The notes beneath the pieces are model-generated. The model was not told the origin of the DNA, did no database searches, and saw only the letters and a list, made by a program, of their open reading frames with translations. This document shows positions 12,755 to 21,263 of a stretch of 64,000 nt of DNA, one piece after another (position 1 is the stretch's first letter; the number at the start of each line of letters is the position of its first letter). The stretch is from NCBI RefSeq assembly GCF_004792685.1, contig NZ_SRXT01000004.1, positions 62,001 through 126,000 of the forward strand, given 5' to 3'. This stretch comes from Sphingomonas gei. GTDB taxonomy: Bacteria > Pseudomonadota > Alphaproteobacteria > Sphingomonadales > Sphingomonadaceae. A program made the translations under genes and the position numbers.

Positions 12755-14161
12755 TCAATCGCCGCCGTTCCACGCCTTGATCTGCTGCTCAAGGAAGCTC
12801 TGCGTCGACTTGTACGCAGCCACCTTGGCGTCCATCGCGGCGAATTGCTGAGTCATCCGGCTGCGCAATTTCTCGGTCGCGGCGAGCACGTCCTCCTTCT
12901 CGTCGGCGACCTTGATCTGCGCCTTCTCGTAATTGGCCTGGCTGACGCCGAGCCCGGTGTCCTTGTTGGTCGCCTTGCCGGCGATCGCGGAGAGCGCCTT
13001 GGTGAGCCCGGCGCCTTGCGCGAAGATCGCCTCGACATTCTTCGGGAACGACGTGAGCACCGTCGCCAGACGTGCCGTATCGACGCTCAAGCTGCCGTCG
13101 CGCTGCGTGGCGACGCCGATATCGGCGAGCGATTTGGGGGTGTCGGAAGCGGCGTCGGGGAGCAGCGTCGCCAGCGTCATTCCCTTGAGCTGGCGGAGCA
13201 GATCCTTGGCGGCGGGATCGCCGCGCAGCGGACCGTCGACTGCGTTGGTCGCCGCCTTCACCAGCGTGTAGACCTGATTGTAGGTCTCGATGAAGTTGGT
13301 GACCATCTGGTTGATCTCGCTGGTCGGCGCCTTGGCGCCGATCGCGACCCGGGTCCCGACCGCGGCCGAGACGAGATCGATGCGGACGCCTTCGATCAGC
13401 CCATAGACGCTGTTGGTCGGGCTGCGCGTCTCGACGCCGTCGAGCGCGAGCAGCGCGTCCTGTGCGATGCTGTTGACCTGCGAGGCGGTGGCGGTGCGGC
13501 CGATATCGAGCTGGGCGAGATCGCCGGTGCCGGTGAGCTCGAACGCCTGCGACGCACCGCTTGCGCCCTTGACCACCAGCCGCGCGCCGCTGCTGTCGGT
13601 CATGATCGAGGCAGTGACGCCGGCATTGGCCGCGTTGATCGCCCTGGCCACGCCGTCGAGCGTGCTGTGCGCGGAGTCGATCGTGATTGCGATCGGTGCG
13701 GCGGGCCCGGCAGCGAAATCGGTCATCGCATTGCCCGCGACCGTCGCGCTGCCGAAAGTGAGAGTCAGCGTGCCGGTGCCGATCACACTGTCCTTGCCGC
13801 CGGCAAATGCGTTGGTGCTCGCGACCTGGCCCTGCGCCAATTGGCGAACCTCGACCGAAGCGTTCAGCCCGGTGAGGTCGGCTCCGGCCAGTCTGGTGAC
13901 GGTGAGCACGTCGCTGCGCGCGCTGGTCGGCTGCGTGCTGAGCGTGCCGCCGGCGGTGAGCGCCGCCAGCGCGCTGGCGAAATCGCTGATCGTGCTCTTG
14001 AGTTCGCCGATCTTGGAAATTTGCGCAGTGAGCGTGTCGCTCTTGGTGGCGAGTGCCTTGTTCTTGTTGGCGAAGCTCGCCTCGACGAGCCCGGTGACGA
14101 GCGCAGTGACATCGACTCCCGAGCCGGTTCCCAGCGTCTTTGCGATCGATTCCACAGCCAT
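12755..14161 (-). CDS. fliD: Flagellar filament cap protein FliD
   Basis: A 468-residue filament cap and adhesin-like protein. The N-terminal MAVESIAKTLGTGSGVDVTA and the C-terminal coiled-coil segment NYEKAQIKVADEKEDVLAAT are typical of HAP2/FliD. Both ends form helices that join the filament hook-associated region, while the centre is variable. The start at 14161 follows GGGGG about 5 bases upstream; a longer start six codons earlier is less well placed. It follows flhB after 42 bases that contain a GC-rich palindrome. Confidence 0.93.
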   Translation of the reverse strand: MAVESIAKTLGTGSGVDVTALVTGLVEASFANKNKALATKSDTLTAQISKIGELKSTISDFASALAALTAGGTLSTQPTSARSDVLTVTRLAGADLTGLNASVEVRQLAQGQVASTNAFAGGKDSVIGTGTLTLTFGSATVAGNAMTDFAAGPAAPIAITIDSAHSTLDGVARAINAANAGVTASIMTDSSGARLVVKGASGASQAFELTGTGDLAQLDIGRTATASQVNSIAQDALLALDGVETRSPTNSVYGLIEGVRIDLVSAAVGTRVAIGAKAPTSEINQMVTNFIETYNQVYTLVKAATNAVDGPLRGDPAAKDLLRQLKGMTLATLLPDAASDTPKSLADIGVATQRDGSLSVDTARLATVLTSFPKNVEAIFAQGAGLTKALSAIAGKATNKDTGLGVSQANYEKAQIKVADEKEDVLAATEKLRSRMTQQFAAMDAKVAAYKSTQSFLEQQIKAWNGGD

Positions 14162-14203
14162 CGGTACCCCCTGTTCCAATAAGCGGCCGCGCAGCCGCGC
14201 GCT

Positions 14204-15340
14204 TTAGGCCGGACGCTCGATTTTCTGGCCGTCCTCGTCGAACAATGCGCCCGGCGGAACGGTGACCGGCGGCTGCGTCGCGCCGGCGCGGGCGTTGATC
14301 CCGAACACGAAGGCGAGGACGATCGCGATCGCCTGATAGAGATCGTCGCGGACCTCCTGCCCTTCGCGGCTGGTGTAATAGACCGCGCGGGCGAGTTGCG
14401 GATATTCGAGCACCGGCACGGCGAACTCGCCGGCGAGTTCGCGGATCGCCAGCGCGGTCTGGCCACGCCCCTTGGCGACGACGACCGGGACCTGATCCTT
14501 GCCCGAATCATAGCGCAATGCGACCGAGAAGTGCGTCGGATTGGTGAGCACGACATGCGCCGTGGCGACGGTCTTGCGATAGCCGCCCTTCAATATCTCG
14601 CGTTGCCGTGCACGCTGCTGCGCCTTGAGCTCGGGCGATCCTTCGCTTTCCTTATGCTCTTCCTTGACCTCCTGCTTGGTCATGCGCAGCTGGCGGAAGT
14701 GGCGGATCATCTGGATCGGCAAGTCGATTCCGGCGATGATCAGCAGCCCGGCCGCCATGACGAACATCAAAGTGAGGAATTGGCCGCCGAGCGAGCCGAC
14801 CGCGCCGGGAAGATCGGTCGACACCTGGCCGAGCGAACGGGTGGTGATCGATCGCAGCATCCAGGCGCCCATCGCGCCGAGCAGCAGCACCTTGAGCAGC
14901 GACTTGCCGAGCTCGATCCAGCCGGTGGGCCCGAACATCCGCTTGAGCCCCGACGCCGGATTCACGCGCGACGCCTTGGGCGCGAACAATTTGTTGTTCC
15001 AGCCGATCGAGCCGAGCCCGGCCTGGCCGAGGATCGCGGCGACCACGCTCAGCGCGAGCAGCCCGGCGAGCGACGGCGCGAGCTTCCACCCGGCCGCGGC
15101 GAGCGGGCGCCAAGGCTCGAAATGCTCGACGTCGCCGCGGCCGAACGAGAAGCTCGCGGTCATCACTTCCTTGCATGCGCCGATCAGCGACGGGCCGAGA
15201 AACGCCATCCAAAAGCAGCCGACCAGGATCACCAACGCAGTGCCGAAATCCTTCGATTTGAGAAGCTGACCTTCCTCGACTGCCTTGCGCTTGCGGCGCG
15301 GTGTCGGGGCTTCCGTCTTTTCGCCGAAGCTCTCCGACAT
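14204..15340 (-). CDS. flhB: Flagellar type III export switch protein FlhB
   Basis: A 378-residue inner-membrane export component with about four membrane segments and a cytoplasmic C-terminal domain. The self-cleavage motif NPTH is present at residues 267-270 (AHVVLTNPTHFSVALRY). Family knowledge: cleavage there allows the switch from rod/hook to filament substrates together with FliK. The N-terminus SFGEKTEAPTPRRKRKAVEE is characteristic. The ATG shares one base with the fliR stop (TGATG), so the genes are coupled. Confidence 0.96.
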   Translation of the reverse strand: MSESFGEKTEAPTPRRKRKAVEEGQLLKSKDFGTALVILVGCFWMAFLGPSLIGACKEVMTASFSFGRGDVEHFEPWRPLAAAGWKLAPSLAGLLALSVVAAILGQAGLGSIGWNNKLFAPKASRVNPASGLKRMFGPTGWIELGKSLLKVLLLGAMGAWMLRSITTRSLGQVSTDLPGAVGSLGGQFLTLMFVMAAGLLIIAGIDLPIQMIRHFRQLRMTKQEVKEEHKESEGSPELKAQQRARQREILKGGYRKTVATAHVVLTNPTHFSVALRYDSGKDQVPVVVAKGRGQTALAIRELAGEFAVPVLEYPQLARAVYYTSREGQEVRDDLYQAIAIVLAFVFGINARAGATQPPVTVPPGALFDEDGQKIERPA

Positions 15341-16107
15341 CAGCCCAGCACCAATCGCGGCGCGGCGTCGAGCGCCTCGCGGATGATGATCAGGAGGTAA
15401 TCGCCCATCGCCGGCAGCGCGAGCAGGATCGCGACCACGCCCATCGCCAGACTGGCAGGCAGGCCGACCGCGAACAGGTTGAGCGCGGGAGCCGCGCGGC
15501 TGAGCATGCCGACGACGACGTTGAGGCAGAGCAGCAGGAAACCGACCGGCAGCGCGAGGAGCAACCCGGCGAGGAAGGCGTATCCGCCGAACATGGCGAT
15601 GCCGAGCAGCCGCTCGGGCGCGAGCCAGGCGCCGGGGGGCAGCGCGACGTAGCTGCGCACGACGAGGTCGACCAGGACAAGATGGCCGTCGACTGCGAGG
15701 AACAGCAAGGTCAGCAGCAGCGACAGGAACTGGCCGAGCGCCGGAGTCGAATGCCCGCTATTGGGATCCACCGCATTGGCGAAGCCGAGCCCCATCGACA
15801 TGCCGATGACTTCGCTCGCCACCAGCGGCGCGGCGAAGGCGATCTGGACGACGAAGCCGAGTGCAAGCCCGACCAGCGCCTCGGCGGCAACGGCGAGCAT
15901 CGTGGTGAGCGAGAAGATTTCGGCGGGCGGGGTGATGTGGGTGGTGTTGATCACCAGCACGCCGATCGCGCCGGTGAGCGCGATTCGCGCCGGCAGCGGG
16001 ATCGCGACGGCGCTGAACACCGGCGCCGCGACGAATGCCGCGCCGATGCGGACCATCGCGAACAGCAGGGTCCACAGCTGCGGCTCGATCGCGAGGCCGA
16101 AGCCCAT
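15340..16107 (-). CDS. fliR: Flagellar export gate protein FliR
   Basis: A 255-residue integral membrane protein that, with FliP and FliQ, forms the export gate. It has about six hydrophobic segments and the family-type motif GFANAVDPNSGHSTPALGQF. The ATG at 16107 is preferred over a TTG one codon earlier. Its ribosome site (GAGAGGGA, 6 bases before ATG) is the end of the palindromic repeat that separates fliR from fliQ, so the repeat may affect fliR translation. The gene ends overlapping flhB. Confidence 0.94.
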   Translation of the reverse strand: MGFGLAIEPQLWTLLFAMVRIGAAFVAAPVFSAVAIPLPARIALTGAIGVLVINTTHITPPAEIFSLTTMLAVAAEALVGLALGFVVQIAFAAPLVASEVIGMSMGLGFANAVDPNSGHSTPALGQFLSLLLTLLFLAVDGHLVLVDLVVRSYVALPPGAWLAPERLLGIAMFGGYAFLAGLLLALPVGFLLLCLNVVVGMLSRAAPALNLFAVGLPASLAMGVVAILLALPAMGDYLLIIIREALDAAPRLVLG

Positions 16108-16113
16108 CAAATT

Positions 16114-16239
16114 CCCTCTCCCATCGGGAGAGGGACGGAGCCGACGAAGTCGGCGGAAGGGTGAGGGTAGTGTAAGGTAACTGCCCTCACCCCCCCGCTC
16201 GGCTGCGCCGAGTGGGGCCCTCCCTCTCCCAATGGGAGA
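16114..16239. repeat. Paired palindromic repeat element between fliQ and fliR
   Basis: Two copies of one unit lie head to head. The left unit begins with CCCTCTCCC-ATC-GGGAGAGGG (16114-16134), then GCCGAC-GAA-GTCGGC, then GGTGAGGG. The right unit, on the other strand, has CCTCTCCCATTGGGAGAGG, CTCGGC-GCA-GCCGAG and GGTGAGGG. The two GGTGAGGG/CCCTCACC copies also pair with each other. This structure resembles REP/BIME elements and matches a repeat type I associate with sphingomonads. It interrupts an otherwise overlapping operon. Confidence 0.85.
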
Positions 16240-16246
16240 GGATTTT

Positions 16247-16516
16247 TCACTTCACCAGATCCGGGATGCGTTCGAAGATGCTGATCGTGAAATCGCCGAT
16301 CAGTCCGAGGATCATCCCGCCGAAGATCACCAGGCTCACCGCCACGACGATCAATTTGGGCACGAAGCTGAGCGTCTGCTCCTGGATCGAGGTCGCCGCC
16401 TGGACCATGCCGAGGATCAGCCCAGACAGCAAAGCCGGGATCAGGATCGGCGCCGAGGCCAATGCGAGGATCCACATCGCCTCGCGCGCGACGGTGAGGA
16501 AATAATCGGCGTCCAC
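16247..16516 (-). CDS. fliQ: Flagellar export gate protein FliQ
   Basis: An 89-residue protein with two membrane segments. The conserved stretch around GMVQAATSIQEQTLSFVPKL is diagnostic of FliQ. It is part of the FliPQR gate of the flagellar type III secretion apparatus. The start is two bases after the fliP stop, as in most flagellar operons. Length is exactly as expected. Confidence 0.95.
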   Translation of the reverse strand: MDADYFLTVAREAMWILALASAPILIPALLSGLILGMVQAATSIQEQTLSFVPKLIVVAVSLVIFGGMILGLIGDFTISIFERIPDLVK

Positions 16517-16518
16517 GG

Positions 16519-17334
16519 CTAGGTCGCGAAGCTCGCGGCGAGGCTGCCCATCGTCAGCGCCCAGCCGTCGACCAGGACGAACAGCAAAAGCTTGAACGGC
16601 AGCGAGATGATCGTCGGCGACATCATCATCATGCCGAGGCTCATCAGCACCGTGGCCACGACGAGATCGATGACGATGAACGGCAGGAAGATCAGGAAGC
16701 CGATCTGGAACGCGGTCTTCAATTCGCTGGTCACATAGGCCGGGAGCAGCACCGAGAAGGGCACGTCGGCGGAAGTGGCGAACGGACCCGCCTTGGCCAT
16801 GTCGGCGAACATCTTCACGTCGCGGTTGCGCGTCTGCTTGATCATGAAGCCGTGGAGCGCCTTGCCGGTGCCCTCGATCATCAGCGTCGCGCTGATCTGA
16901 CCGGCCGCATAAGGCTGGATCGCCGTCGTATTGGCCTGGTTGATCACCGGCGACATGATGAAGAAGCTGAGAAACAGCGAGAGGCCAATCAGCACCTGGT
17001 TGGGCGGAGTCTGCTGGAGGCCGAGCGCCTGACGCAGCACCGACAGGACGATGATGATCCGGGTGAAACTCGTCATCATCAGCAGGATGCCGGGCAATAC
17101 CGTGAGCAGCCCCATGATGATGAGGACCTGCAGCGACAGACTGAGCGGCGCGTCGCCGCCGCCGAGATCGCCGAGCGCGCGATCGACTGCGTCACCTACG
17201 CCGGGAACGGGTGCCGGCGCCGGCACTGCCTGGGCGAATGCCGGCGCGGCGAAGAGGATGACGAACGCCAGCAGGCCGACGAACAGGGCCGCGCGCCCGC
17301 CGATCGTGCGGGGCGCCGAGAGCTTCGCCAACAT
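16519..17334 (-). CDS. fliP: Flagellar export gate protein FliP
   Basis: A 271-residue protein with a cleavable signal sequence (AALFVGLLAFVILFAAPAFA) followed by the conserved core: LLTVLPGILLMMTSFTRIII, then RQALGLQQTPPNQVLIGLSL, and later DMAKAGPFATSADVPFSVLLP. FliP forms the core of the export gate in the membrane. The ATG at 17334 overlaps the fliO stop by one base (TGATG). A longer in-frame extension to 17583 runs through fliO in another frame and is rejected. Confidence 0.96.
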   Translation of the reverse strand: MLAKLSAPRTIGGRAALFVGLLAFVILFAAPAFAQAVPAPAPVPGVGDAVDRALGDLGGGDAPLSLSLQVLIIMGLLTVLPGILLMMTSFTRIIIVLSVLRQALGLQQTPPNQVLIGLSLFLSFFIMSPVINQANTTAIQPYAAGQISATLMIEGTGKALHGFMIKQTRNRDVKMFADMAKAGPFATSADVPFSVLLPAYVTSELKTAFQIGFLIFLPFIVIDLVVATVLMSLGMMMMSPTIISLPFKLLLFVLVDGWALTMGSLAASFAT

Positions 17335-17588
17335 CAGCCTGCCGCCTTGTCCACCAGAGTGACGCCGCTTCGGCTGACCGAGACGAGCAGTTTCTGCCCT
17401 TCGAACTCGACCACCGCGAGGCGGAGCCCGGGCGCCAGCATCATCGTCTCCCTGACCTGGACCATCCGCGTGCCCTGGTTCTTCGGCAGCCGCGCCTCGA
17501 GCTTGCGCCACGCATAGAGGCAGCCGATCAGCAATCCGCAGACGAGCGGCAGCAGGATCACCAGCTTGAGGATGTACGACCACATCAT
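17334..17588 (-). CDS. fliO: Short flagellar protein FliO
   Basis: An 84-residue protein with one N-terminal membrane helix (LVILLPLVCGLLIGCLYAW) and a small cytoplasmic beta domain (QVRETMMLAPGLRLAVVEFE). FliO is a poorly conserved helper for FliP gate assembly and is recognised here by size, topology and its place between fliN and fliP. It lacks the long N-terminal periplasmic part found in some relatives. Two start codons, 17588 and 17585, are adjacent. Confidence 0.8.
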   Translation of the reverse strand: MMWSYILKLVILLPLVCGLLIGCLYAWRKLEARLPKNQGTRMVQVRETMMLAPGLRLAVVEFEGQKLLVSVSRSGVTLVDKAAG

Positions 17589-17884
17589 GCGCGCGCGGTC
17601 CGCTTCTCCGGGCTGACCAATTCGGTCATTCGCACGCCGAACTTCTCGCCGACGGTGACAACTTCGCCGCGGCCGATCAGCGTGCCGTTAACGAAGATGT
17701 CGAGCAATTCGTTGGCGTCGCGGTCGAGCTCGATCACGCTTTCCTCGCCGAGCGCGAGCAATTCGCGCAGCGACAACGATGTCGAGCCGATCTCGACGGT
17801 CAGCTTGACGTCGACATCCTGGAGCAGCCGGAAATTGGTCGCCAGCGCGGAATCGAGGGGGAAGCCCCCAGCCATGTCGTTCAT
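17585..17884 (-). CDS. fliN: Flagellar switch protein FliN
   Basis: A 99-residue C-ring protein consisting of one SpoA (surface presentation of antigens) domain. The family patterns VDVKLTVEIGSTSLSLRELL and VIELDRDANELLDIFVNGTL followed by GRGEVVTVGEKFGVRMTEL are intact. It pairs with FliM and anchors the FliH-FliI export ATPase complex to the switch. The ATG at 17884 overlaps the fliM stop by four bases. Confidence 0.95.
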   Translation of the reverse strand: MNDMAGGFPLDSALATNFRLLQDVDVKLTVEIGSTSLSLRELLALGEESVIELDRDANELLDIFVNGTLIGRGEVVTVGEKFGVRMTELVSPEKRTARA

Positions 17885-18825
17885 CGGAAATCCTCTTCGC
17901 AGAGCGGTTCGAGTTGGGTGAGCCGGACCGCGGCGCGGCCGTTGGCAGTGCCGACAAGGCCGGTGCCGAGGCGGCGCGATGCCACCATCACCGGAACTTC
18001 GGGGCCGAAATCGATCGGGATCACGTCGCCCTGCTTGAGATCGAGCAACAGGCCGAGCGGGACCACCGGCTCGGCAAGCACCGAGCGGATCGGGAACCGC
18101 ACCCCCATCACGGCGCGCGTCAGGCCGCTGCGCCATTCGGGCTCGACTTCGGCAGGGAGGCCATGGACCTTGACGGTCAGCGCGGCGCCGTGCGGCTTGA
18201 GCGCGGCAACGGGGTAGAGGATGTCGATAAAGGCGGGCTTGCGCTCGCCGATCGCAATGCCGAAGCGGGTGACTATGACGGGATCGTCGCCGGCGAGCTC
18301 GGGAAGCGTGGCAAGATTGGCGCCCTCTGCGCGGAATGCGACTCGGGTGAGCGGCTCCCATGCGGCTTCGAGCGGCGTTGCCAGCATCGTGGCGAGCCGC
18401 GCGACCAAAGTTTCGGCGGCGGGAGTGAAGTCGACCGGCAGCGGATTGGGCGCCTCGCCATCGCCGCCGAAAAATGCGTCGAGCATCTCGAGCACCAGCG
18501 TCACGTCGAGCGCAAGCTGGACGCGGGCCCGCGCATTGCCCATTACCAGCGGCTGCCAGGCGGTGAGGCCGTGCCCGCGCTCGGCGCGGTAATCGGCCCA
18601 GCGCTGGACCGCGAGCGGCTCGGCCCAGCAGCGCAGATCGGCGCGCAGCACGCCATCGAACACCGGCTTGAGCGCCTTGGCCAGCCGCGCGCAGAGATGC
18701 TGCAGCGTGACGAGATCGCCGAACGGATTGAGGTTCGCGCTGCCCAGGGCCGGGGCGTGCGCAGCGCCGGCCCGGGGGCGTTCGCGCCGTTCGGCAGTGC
18801 CGGTGTCTGAAGGGACGTTAACCAT
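17881..18825 (-). CDS. fliM: Flagellar motor switch protein FliM, lacking the CheY-binding peptide
   Basis: A 314-residue C-ring protein. The middle CheC-like domain contains VLEMLDAFFGGDGEAPN, and the C-terminal SpoA domain contains LLLDLKQGDVIPIDFGPEVP. Family knowledge: FliM normally starts with a peptide like LSQxEIDALL that binds phosphorylated CheY. Here the N-terminus is MVNVPSDTGTAERRERPRAG and Ala/Pro-rich sequence, with no such motif. Overall it is divergent but supported by position between fliL and fliN and by the two domains. Confidence 0.9.
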   Translation of the reverse strand: MVNVPSDTGTAERRERPRAGAAHAPALGSANLNPFGDLVTLQHLCARLAKALKPVFDGVLRADLRCWAEPLAVQRWADYRAERGHGLTAWQPLVMGNARARVQLALDVTLVLEMLDAFFGGDGEAPNPLPVDFTPAAETLVARLATMLATPLEAAWEPLTRVAFRAEGANLATLPELAGDDPVIVTRFGIAIGERKPAFIDILYPVAALKPHGAALTVKVHGLPAEVEPEWRSGLTRAVMGVRFPIRSVLAEPVVPLGLLLDLKQGDVIPIDFGPEVPVMVASRRLGTGLVGTANGRAAVRLTQLEPLCEEDFR

Positions 18826-18831
18826 GCCCGT

Positions 18832-19443
18832 TCACTGAACAATGAAATTGGTAAAGTAGACGTTACTTACGCCCCCGAAACCTTCCTTTTCCTTCAGGAC
18901 GGCGTTGACCGCCTTGACCAGGCGATCCTGGATGCGGCGCTTGCCCTCGGCAGTAAACACTTCGTCTTCGCTGGTTTCTCCGAGCGCCATCAGCACCTGC
19001 GAGCGAATGGCGATCTCATGCGTCTTGATGTTTTCGAGGACGCGTTCGTCATATGGCGTCGAGACGGCGATGCCGACTTGGATGAAGTGGACGCTGTCCT
19101 GGAGGTTGGACGTGAATTCCTTCTCCATCGGATAATAGCTCGAGGCATATTTGTCGCCGCCCTCGCCCTTGGGCGTAGCCTTGCCATGGCTGCCTGCCGA
19201 GGCTCCGCCTTCTTCTCCGTGCCCGCCGCCGTCGCCTTTCGCTGCGGCGCGCTTTTCTTCGCTCTTGGGGAGCAGCCTGGGCTCGTCCGAATCGGCTTCG
19301 GCGGGTTTCACGCTGAACCAGCCCGCCTGCATCCCGTACACTGCGGCGCCGCCGCCGGTGCCGAGCAGCACGATCGGCAGCCCCAGCACGATGATCAGTT
19401 TCTTGCTCTTGCCCTTGGCGGGCGTTGCTTGCGTGTCGGCCAT
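18832..19443 (-). CDS. fliL: Flagellar basal body-associated protein FliL
   Basis: A 203-residue single-pass inner-membrane protein: a Lys-rich N-terminus, one membrane helix (LIIVLGLPIVLLGTGGGAAV), a Gly/His/Glu-rich linker and a periplasmic stomatin-like domain (YYPMEKEFTSNLQDSVHFIQ). FliL surrounds the stator and influences motor torque. The C-terminal GFGGVSNVYFTNFIVQ is typical. The linker (about residues 65-95) is unusually rich in Gly, Glu and Lys. Confidence 0.93.
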   Translation of the reverse strand: MADTQATPAKGKSKKLIIVLGLPIVLLGTGGGAAVYGMQAGWFSVKPAEADSDEPRLLPKSEEKRAAAKGDGGGHGEEGGASAGSHGKATPKGEGGDKYASSYYPMEKEFTSNLQDSVHFIQVGIAVSTPYDERVLENIKTHEIAIRSQVLMALGETSEDEVFTAEGKRRIQDRLVKAVNAVLKEKEGFGGVSNVYFTNFIVQ

Positions 19444-19460
19444 GATGGTCTCCGTCGATC

Positions 19461-20807
19461 TCAGGCGATGCGATCATCGTCGGCGGTGCCGACGGGTGAA
19501 TCGGAATTGGCGGGGCGCGGCTGGCGCGACTGCTGCGCCCCCGAATGGTCGCGGGTGTCGCGATTCGGGCCCTGCCCGGCGGTGCCGCTTTCGAAACTGG
19601 TCTGGCCGAGCTTGATCCCCCGCGCTTCGGCCAGTTCGCCGAGCCGCGGCTGGGCATCGGCGATCAGCTGGCGCGCGGCCTGGGTCTCGGTGGCGAAATG
19701 GACATGGACGCGATCGCCTTCGTGGCGGATCGACACCTCGACCTTGCCGAGAGCCTCGGGCGCGAGGCTGAGCCGCGTCTCGCGCACCGGCGCGGCATCG
19801 CGCAGCGCCTCGATCTGGTCGACCATCTTGCCCACCCATTCCTGTCGGCGCATGTCGATCGCACTCTGCTGGACATCGCCCGCAGCGGTGACTGCATGCG
19901 GACGGAGCGCATCGGCCGCCGACGGTGCGAGCGCGAGCGCCGCGAGCTCAATGGCGGGCGCGCGGCGAGCGGGCGGCAGGATCGCGGGCCCGCTCGCGAG
20001 GATCGCGGTCTCGATCGCCGGCGCAAGCGGGGGCAAAGCGGGTGTATTCGGCACGGCAGCGCGCGACGCCTCCGGCGTGGGGGCCTGCCCGGCTGGTTGC
20101 GGCGTCGGCTGGAACTCCGATCCGGTGGTGCGAACCGGCTGGTCGACTCGACCCGGCAGGGTTGCGGCTTTGGCTGCGATTGCGTCGGGGTCGGCGGGCG
20201 CGGCACTGGCTGCAGGCGCGGCGCCCGGGTGATCCTGCGCGGCCTTCGCGAGGGCAAGCTGCGGTGTATCGCCCGCCTGTGCGGTCGGTACGTCGACGCG
20301 GTCGGTAAATACCGGTGCGGCGGCGGGAGCGGCAGGCATTGCCGCCAGAGGCACGATCCCCGTTTTCGCAGCGGGCGCGTTCGGGGCCGCGCTCCCGGAA
20401 GCGGAGTCGCTCGGCCGCGGCGCGGCGGGGTCCAGGTCCGGAAGCGCGGCGGCTCCGCCATCCTCCGCGCGCATCCTCGCCGCTATCCCGACAGTGGATG
20501 CGGCAATGCCTTGCGGGATAGCGGGATTCGGTGTCGGAGAGATCGCGAACCACGCAAACGCGATTTCAGCCCGGTCTGGCGTGTCTTCGCTGTCGTCGTC
20601 TTCGGCGGCAACCGGCACAGGGTCCGGCAAATCCTTGCCGGCCTCTGCGAGCATTTGCCGCTCGGGCAGCAGGCCCTCACCCTTAGCCGTCGGCGACAAA
20701 GCGAGCGTTCCCAGCGCCAGCGCAAAGCTGCTGGTGCCCGCCGGTCCGAGCAGCGCCGGGCGAACCGGCCCGTGCGGCGAGGCAGGAAGAAACGTAAGCT
20801 GGATCAA
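19461..20807 (-). CDS. fliK: Flagellar hook-length control protein FliK
   Basis: A 448-residue protein with a long Ala/Pro-rich, low-complexity N-terminal ruler region and a folded C-terminal domain around residues 330-430 (WVGKMVDQIEALRDAAPVRE, LSLAPEALGKVEVSIRHEGD). FliK measures hook length and triggers the FlhB specificity switch. A sigma-54 type promoter lies about 36 bases upstream, within the end of fliJ, so fliK and the genes after it can be transcribed separately from flbD-fliJ. Confidence 0.9.
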   Translation of the reverse strand: MIQLTFLPASPHGPVRPALLGPAGTSSFALALGTLALSPTAKGEGLLPERQMLAEAGKDLPDPVPVAAEDDDSEDTPDRAEIAFAWFAISPTPNPAIPQGIAASTVGIAARMRAEDGGAAALPDLDPAAPRPSDSASGSAAPNAPAAKTGIVPLAAMPAAPAAAPVFTDRVDVPTAQAGDTPQLALAKAAQDHPGAAPAASAAPADPDAIAAKAATLPGRVDQPVRTTGSEFQPTPQPAGQAPTPEASRAAVPNTPALPPLAPAIETAILASGPAILPPARRAPAIELAALALAPSAADALRPHAVTAAGDVQQSAIDMRRQEWVGKMVDQIEALRDAAPVRETRLSLAPEALGKVEVSIRHEGDRVHVHFATETQAARQLIADAQPRLGELAEARGIKLGQTSFESGTAGQGPNRDTRDHSGAQQSRQPRPANSDSPVGTADDDRIA

Positions 20808-20840
20808 GTGCGAAACCCCGGTGAAACCCTCACCGCCTGT

Positions 20841-21263
20841 TCAGCAAATATCGTGCCGTTTTCGCGCAGTCGCCGGGAGACCCTCGAGCTCGCGCAATGC
20901 CTTGAATGCGGCCTTGACGTCCTCGCGCGCGATCAATTTCTCGATCGCACTCTGGTCGCGCTGCGCCTCGCGGGTCGCGGCGCGCGCCGATTCGAGGCCT
21001 TGGTGCGCGACGACGACGCGGCGCTCGGCGGCGTGCGCTGATTGGTGAAGCCGATCGCGATAATGCGCGGCGGCGATCAGCGAAGTGGCGAAGGTCGTCG
21101 CGCCCGCCGGCGCGATATTGGCAGCCAGGGCGGCAATGCGCTCCCGCAGCGATTCCTCCTGGTCGACCCTGGTGCGCGCATCGACTTCGGCGGCACGAAC
21201 CTGCCCGAGCTGGAGCGTGCGGACGCGAAGCAGCCGTTCGAGCTTCTCCGCGGTCCTAGCCAT
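20841..21263 (-). CDS. fliJ: Flagellar export protein FliJ
   Basis: A 140-residue, strongly helical coiled-coil protein (MARTAEKLERLLRVRTLQLG) that fits FliJ, the central stalk of the FliI ATPase and a contact for FlhA. Sequence conservation in this family is low; the call rests on length, coiled-coil character and place after fliI, with which it overlaps by eight bases. Its end carries the fliK promoter. Confidence 0.85.
   Translation of the reverse strand: MARTAEKLERLLRVRTLQLGQVRAAEVDARTRVDQEESLRERIAALAANIAPAGATTFATSLIAAAHYRDRLHQSAHAAERRVVVAHQGLESARAATREAQRDQSAIEKLIAREDVKAAFKALRELEGLPATARKRHDIC
20843..20858 (-). promoter_or_regulatory. Sigma-54 promoter in front of fliK
   Basis: Read on the minus strand the sequence is CGGCACGATATTTGCT. 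It matches the sigma-54 consensus TGGCACG-N4-TTGCW at all but the first base, with the invariant GG and GC at the right spacing. The expected transcription start is near 20832, giving a leader of about 25 bases to the fliK ATG at 20807. The -12 element overlaps the fliJ stop codon. Confidence 0.8.

Noticed and set aside
14162..14203. GC-rich palindrome between flhB and fliD as a sigma-54 promoter
   Set aside because: A GG-N10-GC spacing occurs (CGGCTGCGCGGCCGC on the minus strand) but the -12 element lacks TT; it is probably chance in GC-rich DNA.
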